From assembly GCA_022059125.1 (NCBI GenBank), contig JAEUWY010000012.1, forward strand, positions 868,001 through 932,000: a stretch of DNA of 64,000 nucleotides, in the 5' to 3' direction. The notes beneath the pieces are model-generated. The model worked only from the letters and a program-made list of their open reading frames with translations. It did not search any database and had not been told where the DNA came from. Source of the DNA: Corynespora cassiicola. Its lineage: Eukaryota; Ascomycota; Dothideomycetes; Pleosporales; Corynesporascaceae. How positions within the stretch are numbered: the first letter of the stretch is position 1; every line of letters begins with the position of its first letter. Below, piece after piece: positions 22,171 to 33,025 of the stretch. A program made the position numbers and the translations under genes.

Positions 22171-23183
22171 CTACTGTTCCTTCTGAGGGATCAGGTTCCT
22201 CAAGGACAGATCGTAGACTACGTCTTCTACATCCTTGACCCTGTACTTGATACCGTCGCTCCGGCGGCGTAGGCTGTCGTTCTTGAGGTTGAGAACCTGG
22301 AAGCCAGCAAAGACGTCCTTGACGAACTGATTGATGAGGAGCGGGCGCTCATAGTCGCCAAGCGTCACGGCGTTGCGGGCGAGACGAGTCTGAGAGTGTA
22401 AGCTGAGAACAAAGTCTGGTTAGAGAGACATACAAGCTCTTCGAGAAGCGAGATCAGAGCCTGAAGATACTCTTCGATGGTGAGGTGGAACTCGTCGCGA
22501 TCCTTGAGGTTCACGGGAACTATCAACGTCAGGTGGTGGTCATGTAGGTCACTGCCGTATCCATACTCTTGAGAAGCTCTCCGATCTTTTCGATTGTCAA
22601 CAGCTCCCCGCACTTGGCCGCGCCTCCATCCAGCTTGTGGCCACCTAGCCAGCCCCAGAATAGGACGCCATAGGCCTGGACATTGTTAGTCAGGTGGAAA
22701 CGAAGGGATCGCATGCGGGCGTACCAAGTCCTGCACTTGACGGCTCCACATGTTGTTGAATTTGTAGTACGGCAGCTTTGAGGCGGATTGGGAAAGCTGC
22801 GACACCGTCTCTACGGCCTTTTGAATAGGCTCCTCGGCGGCTTTGAGGACATCGGGGACTGTGATTGATGTCAGCGCTTGGGTTTTTGCAGAGAGAAAGA
22901 TTTCCTTCGTACGGCTGGTGACGGGCGTCGAGTGAGCTCGAGAGAGGATGAAGGAGATATTACGGTCTATTCAACGTCAGTATTCATCTTCCAAGGTGTC
23001 CAATGAACCCACTCTGCTTTTCCAATGCCTGGACGATGTCACGAAGCTCCTGTCGCGCTGTGAGTACGCTGTCACGTGTTCGCATGGAGGTATTCGCACA
23101 TCGCGCACGGCGCTGTCCTCGTCGACGCGAGCCTGGAGATCTTGGAAGATGGCCGGATCGACCATACCAGACTGTCCTGCCAT
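22171..23183 (-). CDS. TSN: translin
   Basis: Seven exons: 23100-23183, 23013-23049, 22913-22966, 22725-22858, 22567-22675, 22434-22519 and 22171-22389, all with GT-AG introns of 44-54 nt; 240 residues. The frame is continuous and reads like translin throughout: DELRDIVQALEKQ, then SFILSRAHSTP, SLPDVLKAAEEP, LPYYKFNNMWSR, GVLFWGWLGG, DEFHLTIEEYLQALISLLEELTRLARNAV-type text, and finally LNLKNDSLRRRSDGIKYRVKDVEDVVYDLSLRNL, the most conserved block. Translin is an all-helical RNA/ssDNA-binding protein that forms octamers, alone or with TRAX as the C3PO nuclease. The catalytic residues belong to TRAX, which is not seen here. ATG at 23183 gives MAGQSGMVDP; Met at 23165 is an alternative. Intron 1 offers two AG acceptors 8 nt apart; only the second keeps frame. 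Confidence 0.92.
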
Positions 23184-23859
23184 GATTTCGATGTTGCTGA
23201 GGGCTTTTTTGGTGAGCGAGAAAGGGAGTGAGTGGACGAAGGCTGCAGCAAACACGGCGCGAATATTTTGCAGAGCGCGCCCACGACGTCACGAGTGGTG
23301 AGAGCACATAGCACACCCAATCTGAACCATTTTTTCTGTGGAAGTCGGCAGCCTCTAAATCGCTCCAGCGGCTGTGCTGCCCAGTATGATGCCAATATCT
23401 AGGTAATAAAGCAAATGCAGTCGCCATGTATCTAATGTGAGCTTGGCCTTCACGTTGCGAAATCCACAGCGCATGACTAAGATAGCATGCCATGGGTCAA
23501 TTATCCTATCCTCTGAAACTAATAAAAGATGCATGTCACGCGGAGGTAGCTGACAACAGATGTTATTTCTGTGTCCCGTCCTTGCATATCTGGATGTTGT
23601 GCTGCCGTTGCTAGGTTGCACCCGTGGACAGCGTGTGACCACACATGCAGGCCATCTGCAGGCATCGGCGCGTGTTCGACGTTTGTAAACAAACATCAAG
23701 CTCACGATTATGAATGCTGAATATGTAACTCAGGTCGGGCAAGCCTGAGCGCAAGGAACATGAGGCTCTTCCTGCATGTAGTGTTTGGTGCCTGTACCCA
23801 TGGATCACCACCACCCAGACTTCTTCGCCAAGCATCTAGCAAGCCAGATGACTCGATGA
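23184..23859. other. intergenic between translin and U2 snRNA
   Basis: Translin 5' region and the region just past the U2 3' end. Random-looking short frames only. Confidence 0.5.
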
Positions 23860-24054
23860 AAAAGAGGTTCGCGCACGCTTCCAGGTAGTGAGATAGGAAG
23901 GGCACTGTCCCTTGACTGTGTGCAAGCACAGGGAGTCGAAGGGTAGGTACAAAAATAAGAATAATCGAGAAATGGTTCCGTAGAACCGTTTCAGAGATTA
24001 AACTGAAAAGAACAGATACTACACTTGATCTAAGCCAAAAGGCTGGGGAACAAT
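23860..24054 (-). ncRNA. U2 spliceosomal snRNA
   Basis: Read on the minus strand, the RNA contains the near-universal U2 5' half: GCCUUUUGGCUUAGAUCAAG, then UGUAGUAUCUGUUCUUUUCAG and UUUAAUCUCUGAAA. GUAGUA is the segment that pairs with the intron branch site. A stem-loop IIa follows (GGUUCUACGGAACC), then an Sm site AUUUUUG at about 23949-23956, about 100 nt from the 5' end, as in other U2 RNAs. The 5' end near 24054 is set by spacing to GCCUUUUGGCU; the 3' end is an estimate, since stem-loops III and IV diverge. A TATAAG-like element lies on the minus strand near 24148-24154, about 95 nt upstream. Confidence 0.93.
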
Positions 24055-24666
24055 TGTCAGCTGGGGACCGAGAGAGGACAATTGGGGGAGGGTAGACTCA
24101 CCAAAGAGAGCTAAAGAGGGAGAAGGGGCGCGGGGGGGAAGGCTTCTTATACTGCCCGCCGCTCCTCGCTTATATGCTTACGTAATAACACTGAGCGAGT
24201 TCCTCGGCAGATTCTCGGCTCTCGCTACCATTAAGCGAGGTTTCCCGGCAGAACTTCGGCTCTGGCTTTTGGTATCAGATTTGAGAGGGCATGCCATCGG
24301 AACTCCATGTATACGAATGTGCTGTACGATGACTCTGGTAGATGAAGTTAATATTTCGACAGTATATTAAGGAGTTTACTCCTTTCCAATACTACATTTG
24401 CTTGATCTACCTGGAGTGGCAATGCTGAGCTGCATGATGCTTTTGACACGCCTCCAACTATAAGCTTGGAGCAGACCGACTATCATTCACGCACACATGA
24501 TTCTAAGCACCTGCTTCTATTCCTGGAATAAAATTGCACTGGTGAAGGAATCTTCTGGTCTAATAGGCCTTGCAGATTGTTGAAATACTACAAGTCCTTT
24601 ACTTGGACCTACAACTGTTCGCTCATCACCGACTACTGCTAGATATCTTTTTCCGCTGGCCTGTCT
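24055..24666. other. region upstream of U2 with repeat/hairpin block
   Basis: Holds purine-rich DNA (24060-24140), a TATA-like element near 24150 and the imperfect repeat pair described separately; then AT-rich DNA with no gene. Confidence 0.5.
24195..24267. repeat. imperfect tandem repeat pair with nested inverted arms
   Basis: Two copies of about 32 nt (24195-24226 and 24235-24267), both beginning GCGAG and containing CGGCAGA and TTCGGCTCT or CTCGGCTCT. Copy 1 begins GCGAG and ends CTCGC. The end of copy 1 and start of copy 2 form CTCGCT-accatta-AGCGAG. About 140-215 bp upstream of the U2 5' end. Confidence 0.6.
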
Positions 24667-25109
24667 TTAGGGGCTTTCTTCCACTGCATCTTCGCTTTTC
24701 ATGTATGCGACACCCATCTGCAGCTCAATCTTATCTTGTAGTCCTTCAATTACATTCCATGGTGTTTTGGTTGGGTCTCCTGAAAACAGTGACCTCTCGG
24801 ACTTTCCATCCCAAGCAATGATGCGGAGTATCCATCCATTCTGATATCGGTGTCGAATCAGCGTTATGTCATTGGGCTCAATAGCGGTATCTGCTTTTGT
24901 ATGAGAATCACGAGCCTTCCACCTTTGTATAGTAATCGTGAGGCTTCCTGGATGTCAATGTACTCAGTATTTTTCGCATGCATGCCCGAGTGCCTTTCAA
25001 ACTCACGTGCTAGGAATATGGCTTCTGAAAGGGGCAATAGAGGATGATTGGTGTGGATGAGATCCAGGAAGCGAGCATAGAATTTGTCGTTATCCATCCG
25101 GGTCGTCAT
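24667..25109 (-). CDS. small hypothetical protein, two exons
   Basis: Not a family I recognise. Exon 1 is 25007-25109 (ATG at 25109), intron 24948-25006 (gtgagt...atccag, with a ttgac branch), exon 2 24667-24947; 127 residues. The spliced product reads MTTRMDNDKFYARFLDLIH... then an acidic and aromatic C-terminal part with NGWILRIIAWDGKSERSLF and WNVIEGLQDKIELQM. It has no signal peptide, membrane segment or cysteine pattern. The consensus splice sites, frame continuity across the join and balanced composition argue for a real gene in an otherwise gene-poor, AT-rich region. It could be a lineage-specific gene or a fragment of a longer one. Confidence 0.5.
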
Positions 25110-27323
25110 AGCTAATCAGTTCTGCTATTTTATGAATCCAGGAGATAATTATGGTCACTTTATATACTTTCTATGCTAATCTTGATCAAACCTACACCAA
25201 GTGCTTCGCAATCATGGGGCCGCTTGCTCAGTTTTAGAAAGACAATTGTTGTCATACATTGCGAGTGCTAATGATGCAGTATCATTTCGTTCATAATGTC
25301 AATCCAAGACATGAGTGTATATGCGACCTTAGAGAACCCATGGCAGCGTTTGATTGATATAACGCATCTCTGTCTTCAATTCATTGGCCTTTCCGGCACT
25401 CCATGCAACACAATATGGGTAAGTGGAGGGGCAAAGTTGAAAGGACAGTGCCTTCTGAACTGTTTGGATATGTATTCTGCTTGCAAAATTTGCAAAAGCG
25501 CTGGTCATATGGCCCTCAATTTAGCAGGTACAACGTGACAATGGAGGTCAGCTGCGCCGACAAACTCCCGAATATGAAAACAGTGCTGATTTATCAACAA
25601 TCTAAGGCGATGGTACTGATAAAGTAAAAGTGATGTGCGCACGTTTGTGTTTTCTGACATAATCCAAACTCTCTCAACCCCCTGTTTTTAGGACGGGCTT
25701 TGACATTCGAGAGCTGTGAGAGCACATATAACACCAACTCAAGCTGGAATTACCATTTTTTGAGCACCCCATGGACCCCCATTCATCACGATCTATGAAG
25801 ACTACTAAAACCACCCGAAACCACGAGCCATCTTACTTTACAAGAGTAAGCTTCGAGTATCCGCATAAAAGGGTTGATATGGCTTCAGTGATGGATGGAT
25901 TTGAGCTTCCTAGTACAAAAAGCACAAGCAGAAAACCCACAACCCCCCCTGGAAAAACTGGAGGGGCTAATATAAGAGAAGGCAGTATAAGTGCACGAAA
26001 ATCCTAGGGGGGCCGTCTCGTCTAGAATACATGTGCACACAGGCAAGTGGTGGAAGGGTATGCCGTTCAATCGCACCCATCACCAGTGAGCTTCCCGAGT
26101 GTAATAAATCATAGCCTAAAAGATGAGCCTTTGTCAAAGACTAAATAGTGTGTTAGAAACATACCATGTTCTCAATTACACACCACTATTGACACCTACC
26201 TATTGATCCACATTTCCCTTCAACTCCCAGCCAAAACACCAAGCACCATGACAGCCCAACCACGAACCCCAGAACATACAGAAACGACCATCCCCAGCCC
26301 AGAACCCACAACCAACGCACCCACACACTCCAAACCCGACATCACAAAAACCCACTCCATCCCTCCGTTCCTCCATCCACGTAACCCCCCTCCACCCCCA
26401 AGCATCACAATTTTGCCACCCAACCCACCCGCCAACTCCACCAAGGCACCTACGTACCTACCCGCCCGCCCTTCCGCCAACCCATGCCCCCAAAATCCAC
26501 GCTCGCCCACTCGCCCACCCGGACACAACGCACACACCGACCCCCTCAAAGAATTTTCCCATGGCGCAATCTCCCATCCAAGACCCTGATCGCCCATCCC
26601 CCCGCTTACCAGCGGTCCAAACCAGCATTTTTCGCCCTTGCACCCCCGACACCTCGTCGGCATCCACATCAAATACCGTCGCCCCAATTACCACGTCCGT
26701 CCGTCCATCCATCCAGGGAACGTACCATCACATATCCGGCACCAAGTCGGCGACGAGCGTCCCACACTGGGGGTGCGGGCATGCGAGTCTCGTGCAGCGA
26801 CCCGGCGGCGGAGACGAGCGGTTCCTTCCCTCGATTCTGGCCGGGGGAGGTGGGAAAAAAAAAGGGGGGGCGATGTGGTAATGGAGTAGTGCTAGCTCGT
26901 ACGTCTCAGTGTTCTGATCCTAGTCGGGGGGGCGGTGCGTACTTTGAAAGCCATACCGTTCCGTTCGTTCGCGAGTAGGTACGTAGGCCCCCCCCCAAAA
27001 AGAGGTACCAGTGTGTGTACCCAGCCCCCGTTCCCAGCTAGCGGCCCAGAGAGCAGAACAGAAAAAATTAGGGGTCCAGCTGAGCCGCGGTCCAGTCCCT
27101 GCGTAGGTGGCAGCTACCCAGCGGTACGTACCGGTACACTCGGCGTTCCCTCTTCGCACCTTCCCCTCTCTCTCTCCCTCTGGGCCGCAATCTAATCCGC
27201 GCACAAGGCCCATCCCTCCTTCTCCTCCTCCTCTAGTCCGTGCACATCCATAGCGGCCGGGCTAGAAGCTCGCTGGAACTCTTCAGCCCGCACGCCCTTG
27301 TAGATCCAAACGCAAAAAAAAAA

Positions 27324-27360
27324 GTCTAGGTAGATAGGTAGGTAGTAGGTAGGTAGGTAC
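27324..27360. repeat. GGTA microsatellite
   Basis: Interrupted run of GGTA units (tagGTAGataGGTAGGTAG and on to GGTAC). Simple repeat seen directly. Confidence 0.85.
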
Positions 27361-27745
27361 CTTCTCTCTTTGTGCAGGCGCCGAGCGGCGAGGCCATCGC
27401 TTCTGGTTGGCCGGCGCACTACCTACCACCTTCTACATGCAAAACGCTGGGGAGCGATGGAGTGCGAAAGGGGAAATGTAGGAAGGGAGGAGTCCTTCTA
27501 GCAAGGGATTAGGGCTGAGCGTGACTGTGCTCCTCGGGACGGGAGGTTTTGCTCTATGCGGTAGGTGTGTAGATAATCGGTTTTCTCATACGGCGGAGCG
27601 CGCCGCGCCGACCTTCTACGTGCGGTGCAGTGGTGCGGCAGAGCGGCGGCGGTCAGTCAGTCAGCGTGCAACGGTTATTTTCCACGGTTTGTTTGGTTGG
27701 CTAGTTGTTTAGCGGTGTGTTTGTTCTGCGCGAGGTACGCTTATA

Positions 27746-27784
27746 CGCACCGCACCACACCGCACCGCACCGCACCACACACAA
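27746..27784. repeat. CGCAC/CACAC low-complexity tract
   Basis: Array of cgcac and cacac units over about 38 bp, followed by acaacgcatgcatgg. Seen directly. Confidence 0.8.
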
Positions 27785-27903
27785 CGCATGCATGGCCATG
27801 TGTGATGCCAAAATCACTAATGAACAATTTCCATGCCGCACATGATTTTTTTTTACAGTGTTTGTTTGTGATATTGAGTGTGATATTGCATCCCAGTAGG
27901 ATT

Positions 27904-27927
27904 GCTCCTGCTCCTGCTCCTGCTCCT
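27904..27927. repeat. CTCCTG microsatellite
   Basis: About four tandem CTCCTG-type hexamers. Seen directly. Confidence 0.8.
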
Positions 27928-29242
27928 TGCTCCCGTTCATCTAAAATGACAGATATTCTCTGCACAAGTCATATAACATTCCAGCGCTAAATTGTTACAG
28001 ATTGGAAAAAAAAATTTCAATCAAAGATGGAAAGAAAATAACCACCATCTGCGAGTATGACTCTTACGCCGACTGAACAGTCTATGTGATGCATGCACAT
28101 CACTCCATGCCATGCAATGCAATGCGCTCCAAACCGCCCCAATACCAAAACAGAAGGATGAGAAGGAAATGCAGGAAATGAGAAGGAAAAAAAAAAAACT
28201 TCGCACCAGTAAGCAAATGTAATATCGAATCAGCCCTTGACCGACATTCTCGTTGTGCATATAATGCATGCATCTAACCTCAAACGCCAAGCGCACAAAT
28301 CAATGAGCAAGGGGAAAAATTCCAAGATCCGAGGAGAGGGAATAAAAAAAAGTCTCCTGATGCTCCATGCGCGCCGAAATCGATAGTGAAAAAAAAAAGC
28401 CTTGGTACTCATAACGCGCTCGAACGAGAGCAGGGTCATGTTTGCGCCCGTTTGTGGTGGAAAAAATGTGTCAAGGGCAGGCCGAAGCCCCCACTGTACT
28501 CCACAGCCGGTGGCCGGTAGGCGTTCGGCGAAGAAGGGAATGGGAACCGCCATGCTGGCACTGGCGCTGGGCACTGCCGTGGGCCCATCGTGAAAAAAAG
28601 CCGCAATCAGCATGGCTTGCTTTCTGGTCGGAAAAGCCAAGGACTTCCCTCGGGATGCAGGAACCGGAACCAGTTTCGGAATGCAGTCGTGTCAGAGGCT
28701 TGCTGCACCTGTGATGTGTGCGTTGTTCGTTGGCACCACCTCCGCACCAAGGGTGTAAAGAAAGAAAGGCTCTGTCGATCTTCATCTTCCGGTGAGAAGG
28801 GCGTGGATACGTTGCAATCCGTCCCCTGGATATCCACGGTCCATGATGTAAACCGGTCCAAACGCGTAATTCCAAGGCTTTTCCGAGAGTCGTCGCGCAC
28901 GTGGGCTCCGTTCCGGTGATGGAGAGAAGTTTTCCAGAAGCATGGATGGTCGTGGTGGACCCTAGCCCGAAGGGTGACAGTCTGTCAACTCGACAGCCAC
29001 GATTCGCCGGAGCAAAGTCGCCGAGTGCGCTTAAGGTCATGCGATCCGAGGAGACGTCCAATCCACGATCGTCCACTAGGATTGGTGCACCACTGACGTA
29101 GCCCAAGGTGTTGCATCCTGTTTTGCACACGAGACGACGTTGTCGTCTGCAAGGTGCATGCGACGAAGAAGGGCCTTTTCTTCGTTGCGAACCGACACAG
29201 GGTCATTCTTCATGCCCAACCGTCGCGAGTATCCGGGATGCC

Positions 29243-30739
29243 TTACTCGTCGCCAGCCACCACGCCAGCCCATCTGTCCGGCACACCGCTTGCACCCTGA
29301 ATGGAAGGTGGTTTGCCAGAGGCCGGCTTCCTTGGCGGGAGCCAAATGCGTGCTCTCCCAACGGCTTTCGCATCTAGCTTGCCGACCCGTCGCATGTTCA
29401 TCTCGAGTACGATGACACGGAGGAAGTCGCTGTTCTCGCGGGGTTCGCGCTGTCGGACTGACGGGCTGGGCGATAGTGACCTGCCGCCCTCGGAGAAGGG
29501 CTCCGGCCGCTTTCGACGGCTCGACGAGCGGCCGCGGCGTTCGTACGTTTGCATCTGAATCATCGGGGCAGCGGTATCGCTATCCGCGTCAAGCATTAAA
29601 GCGTCATGGAGGTGCATCGATAGTTCCGTGGGGGAGATAGGCGCAGGCTGGGGGTTCAGGTAGCGCCGAAGGGCGGGGGACGGTAGCCCTTGCAGCTGCT
29701 TCGGCCGCATTTCGCTGGTAAACCGCGGTGACAGCAAAGATCGTGTGAGCAGATCGTCCGGCGGCACGCTGGGTGCAGTAAAGTTGGAAAAGGATTTGGC
29801 GGCGGACTTGAGCGCCTGCAGTGATGCCGTCAAATTGGACTTGAACGATTTGAACCTGTCCGTGGGGGCGGGTGGGGATTTGACGATATCGGGGATGTCC
29901 ATGCTGGCAATTTCCTCGCAGTCCTCGGGGCTGTAGTGGAGCAGCGGGTGGTCGAGGATGCAGTCCTCCTTGGGCGGGGACTGGACAATCCTCTCCCTGC
30001 GCTCCGACACAGACCGGCGGCCAAACGAGTCTGGGGTGCTGAGGTTGTCCCAATTGGAGGATATTGACGGCGTGTCCATGTCGAGGGACGGCGGGATTGT
30101 GGATAACGACTCGCTGGAAATGGACCTGGAAGCCACGGAATACTTCTCTTGCTCCATGCTCTGCAGGCTGCCATATTCGTCTTCGGATTCGTCGACGCGC
30201 CCCAGCAGCAGGTCCAGCGGCGAGCCTACTGCCGACGGCGAGATCTCCGTATCGTCCTGTCTCCACTCTTGAATCAACTCATCCATTGATATGCTCCTGT
30301 CCATGGCTGAGCTCTTGCGGCTGCGGCGGCGTGGAGGCATCTTGGGGATTTCGGTGACGGCGAGCAGGGCGGCGACGGCGGGAGGAACGGCATCGGACTG
30401 GTGGCTCTTTGAGGAGCGCTGGTGAGGGCGGCCACCATTGTGGCCCCGAGCGCGGACCGTCTGGGTCGAGGTTGCGGATCGCGTGGGCGTGCGAGGTGGG
30501 ATGACGACGGGCTTGGAGTGCATGGGTGCGGAAAGAGGATCCTTGGGCGTCTTTTCTGCGACGGCGGATGGAGTGGGAGAGGTGGAGGTGGTATTTGTGG
30601 GCGTGGAATTCATTGTGCGGTTCTGGGACATGGTCGAGGGTGCCGCTCGCGCGGATCTTGCTCCCATCTTCTCGGGGTGTCTGCGTGGAGAAGAAGGGGA
30701 CGAGTGCTGGAGGAAAGGGTAGGACCTTGGCACCATCAT
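29243..30739 (-). CDS. conserved fungal protein of unknown function, disordered
   Basis: Single exon of 498 residues with ATG at 30739. The first 130 residues are rich in Ser, Thr, Pro and basic residues. Then come SMDELIQEWRQDD, a Ser-rich stretch, FKSFKSNLTASLQALKSAAKSFSNF (an amphipathic, basic helix) and FTSEMRPKQLQGLPSPALRRYLNPQP. The C-terminal part reads REPRENSDFLRVIVLEMNMRRVGKL followed by GRARIWLPPRK and RWAGV, which I recall as a pattern shared by uncharacterised filamentous-fungal proteins. There is no signal peptide or membrane segment. The helix might bind membranes, but that is a guess. The coding frame is GC-rich and free of introns. Confidence 0.8.
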   Translation of the reverse strand: MMVPRSYPFLQHSSPSSPRRHPEKMGARSARAAPSTMSQNRTMNSTPTNTTSTSPTPSAVAEKTPKDPLSAPMHSKPVVIPPRTPTRSATSTQTVRARGHNGGRPHQRSSKSHQSDAVPPAVAALLAVTEIPKMPPRRRSRKSSAMDRSISMDELIQEWRQDDTEISPSAVGSPLDLLLGRVDESEDEYGSLQSMEQEKYSVASRSISSESLSTIPPSLDMDTPSISSNWDNLSTPDSFGRRSVSERRERIVQSPPKEDCILDHPLLHYSPEDCEEIASMDIPDIVKSPPAPTDRFKSFKSNLTASLQALKSAAKSFSNFTAPSVPPDDLLTRSLLSPRFTSEMRPKQLQGLPSPALRRYLNPQPAPISPTELSMHLHDALMLDADSDTAAPMIQMQTYERRGRSSSRRKRPEPFSEGGRSLSPSPSVRQREPRENSDFLRVIVLEMNMRRVGKLDAKAVGRARIWLPPRKPASGKPPSIQGASGVPDRWAGVVAGDE

Positions 30740-33025
30740 GGTGGAGACTGGGCCCTGACAGGCGTTTTCTCGTGACCTGGGCTAGTGGTGAAGGGCCGTG
30801 ACGAAGCTGGCTGAGGGCGAGGGCGAAAGCTTTACGTTATTGCTGGAGCGGGATTGGATGGCTGGCCTGGGGGGATCAAGTCGCTGCAACATTAGGGCTG
30901 CAGGGCTCGTGCTTCGCCGAGGGTCCCCGTTAGGAGGGCGGGTTCAAAGAGAACGGCGCACACGACCGCACACGGGGTGCAACAGCAGGGCGTTGGAGGA
31001 GAGTGGAGGAGTAGAGCAGGAGGACACAGGCAGCCGGCGATGTCGCGGTGATAAGGGCCAGGACGGAAGTGCTGGGAGGGTGGAGGGCTGGGCTATGACG
31101 GAAGGGGACTCAACAGGGTCGCGGGTTATCGGTGCTGATAAAGGGCCACGGGCGGAGCCATGAGTCGCGTGGGACAAACCTTCGCAGGACACTCGGACGC
31201 TGCTCAGCTGCGGTTCCTGGCTGGTTGTGCTGGCCATGCTGGCCATGCTGGCCGTGCTGGCCGTGCCCTGCCTCCGTTTCGCCGCGTCGCAGGAGGCTGC
31301 GTGGCCTCGTGTGGGTGCCTCGAGGAGCGCCCACAGCGCCCACAGCGCGCCCACAGCGCGCCCACCGCCCAAAGGGCAGCCCGACCAGCGCCCCTTGCTC
31401 GCCAAATTCATTCCGGCTGGTCGTTGTTCGCCGCCGCCCGCTGCAAGACACGCCTGCGCGCGGGATCTCCCCGATGGAGATTGGTCGCGTCGATTGCCTG
31501 CACTATATTCGCCACCTCCACGATTTGTGCCGCGCTGCACCGCCTGCAGGGCTGAACAGGCAGCACGCTGGCAGCATGCGGCATCGTGCGGCATCGTCTG
31601 CCATCGTGTCGTGTGCCATCGCTGCCCGTCGCTCCACCTCCCACACGGCCACGCCTCACGCGTCTTCCATGCCGTCGCCGTCGGGACGGCAGCCGCTGCA
31701 GGGCCCGAGTCGCCCTCTCTCGTCGCAGGCAGTCATGGTTACGCCCACACGCGACCTCGCTCTGCTCAGCCCAGGTGCTCACCAGCGCGCCCAGCCAGCC
31801 TCTAGACTCACGGGGACATATGACTGTGCCGGCCTGCAGCCCTCCCCATGCGGCCGCTTCAGCCTCTAGGAGCGCGTTTCGTTATCTCTCTCCCAAGGCC
31901 GCGGACGGCATGCACCATACATGCACACACAATGGCGTGCAGCCCAAAGAAACAGCACATCGTGTCGCCCGCCCTGCATAGCTAGCCAAACACCCCAGGT
32001 ACCCCACAGCAGACCTGCCCGAAGCAGCAAGCGCCCTGAGGAACCGCGGAATACCATGGCTCCGCTGTCCACCGGCCTCCCGAGATAAGCTGCCTATTAT
32101 TGCTCCACTCCCGCCGCACCCGCCTCATTCATCTGTCTCACGACTTGACCTTCCCCCCTTCTGCACGCCACGCTGCAATGTCACTCATTTCTCCAACATA
32201 ACCGTTTCAGTAATATTATGCTTGTATTGCATCGTGCATTTCTCGTTTCTCTGCCATAGGTCCTAGTAGTACACCTCTCACGCCTCTTCCCCTTCTTCCA
32301 CCAATGCTTCGGTGAAATTCACCCCCCTTCCTCTTTGTCCTTCGTCCTGCATAAAAAAAACCAATAAAACATTGTATACCGTGGGGAATTGTCGCAGCAG
32401 AGGAAAAAGACAAGAAGGGAGAAAGAAAGAAAGATGGAAAGAAGCAACCAAGTGAACGCACAAACACACAAAGAGGCAAACAGTCAGGTCCCGATAAAGC
32501 CAAAGTCAAAACGCCGGCCCACACTTATTTCGGCAAAGAGAAGACGTGGAGAAGGAACCAGGACCTGCTGTTATCTCCGTCCTCGGGACGGGACGATCAG
32601 AAGGGAGTCTCACATGTTGCTGGATGTGAGAGCCGGCCATGCAAGGCCATGATTTGCCATGCACCGCCAAGCCCCACCTGCTGTCTGTGGTCATCCCCTC
32701 CACTGGACCCTGATCCGTCCGAGCATGGCTGAATTTTGCTAAAGGAAAAAGAACAAAGACACAAATACGGCCGCCCGCATGCATGCAATCAATTACAGAG
32801 AATGGCAATCAGCCCGGAGATGAAGCGGAAATTAGACGACCGCATGTGAGGCGTTCGTACAACGACGTCGACGCAGGGCCCTGAATGGACATTCCGTCGT
32901 ATCCAGAATGGAGAAGACATTGAACATCATCCAACGTGGCACATTAGGCGTTAATGGGTCGTAGCTGCGTAGTGCAAAAAAAAGGGGGCAAGGAGGTACA
33001 AGTCTAGAGCGAGATCACTCCTGAC
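30740..33025. other. long GC-rich leader region and spacer, no gene
   Basis: About 2.3 kb. 30.74-32.1 kb is GC-rich with tandem 9-bp units at 31228-31266 and GCGCCCACA repeats near 31328-31370; its long open frames come from composition. 32.2-33.0 kb has A-rich strings and the ASE1 3' side. No gene seen. Confidence 0.5.
31228..31266. repeat. tandem TGCTGGCCR repeat
   Basis: About four copies of a 9-bp unit (TGCTGGCCA or TGCTGGCCG). Seen directly; lies in the leader region of the minus-strand gene at 29243-30739. Confidence 0.8.

Larger units (their letters stand above)
25110..29242. other. long gene-poor region with low-complexity DNA
   Basis: About 4.1 kb without a supported gene. 25.1-26.2 kb is AT-rich; short frames at 25296-25627 are not convincing. 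26.2-27.3 kb is very C-rich on the plus strand. 27.3-28.2 kb holds several simple repeats (listed apart). 28.2-29.2 kb is probably the long 3' region of the minus-strand gene ending at 29243. Confidence 0.5.

Noticed and set aside
25296..25627. Two overlapping 74-80 codon frames
   Set aside because: Could be a split small gene, but no splice pair or domain supports it.
26248..26589. Pro/Thr-rich open frame starting with ATG
   Set aside because: Composition follows the C-rich DNA; no domain, no splice partner and several overlapping frames of equal length.
28471..29130. 219-codon minus-strand frame
   Set aside because: No ATG start (GTG), no domain, mixed composition; more likely the 3' region of the gene ending at 29243.
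31132..31869. Long GC-rich frames on the plus strand
   Set aside because: Open only because of GC-rich repeats (TGCTGGCCR and GCGCCCACA units); no protein-like pattern.
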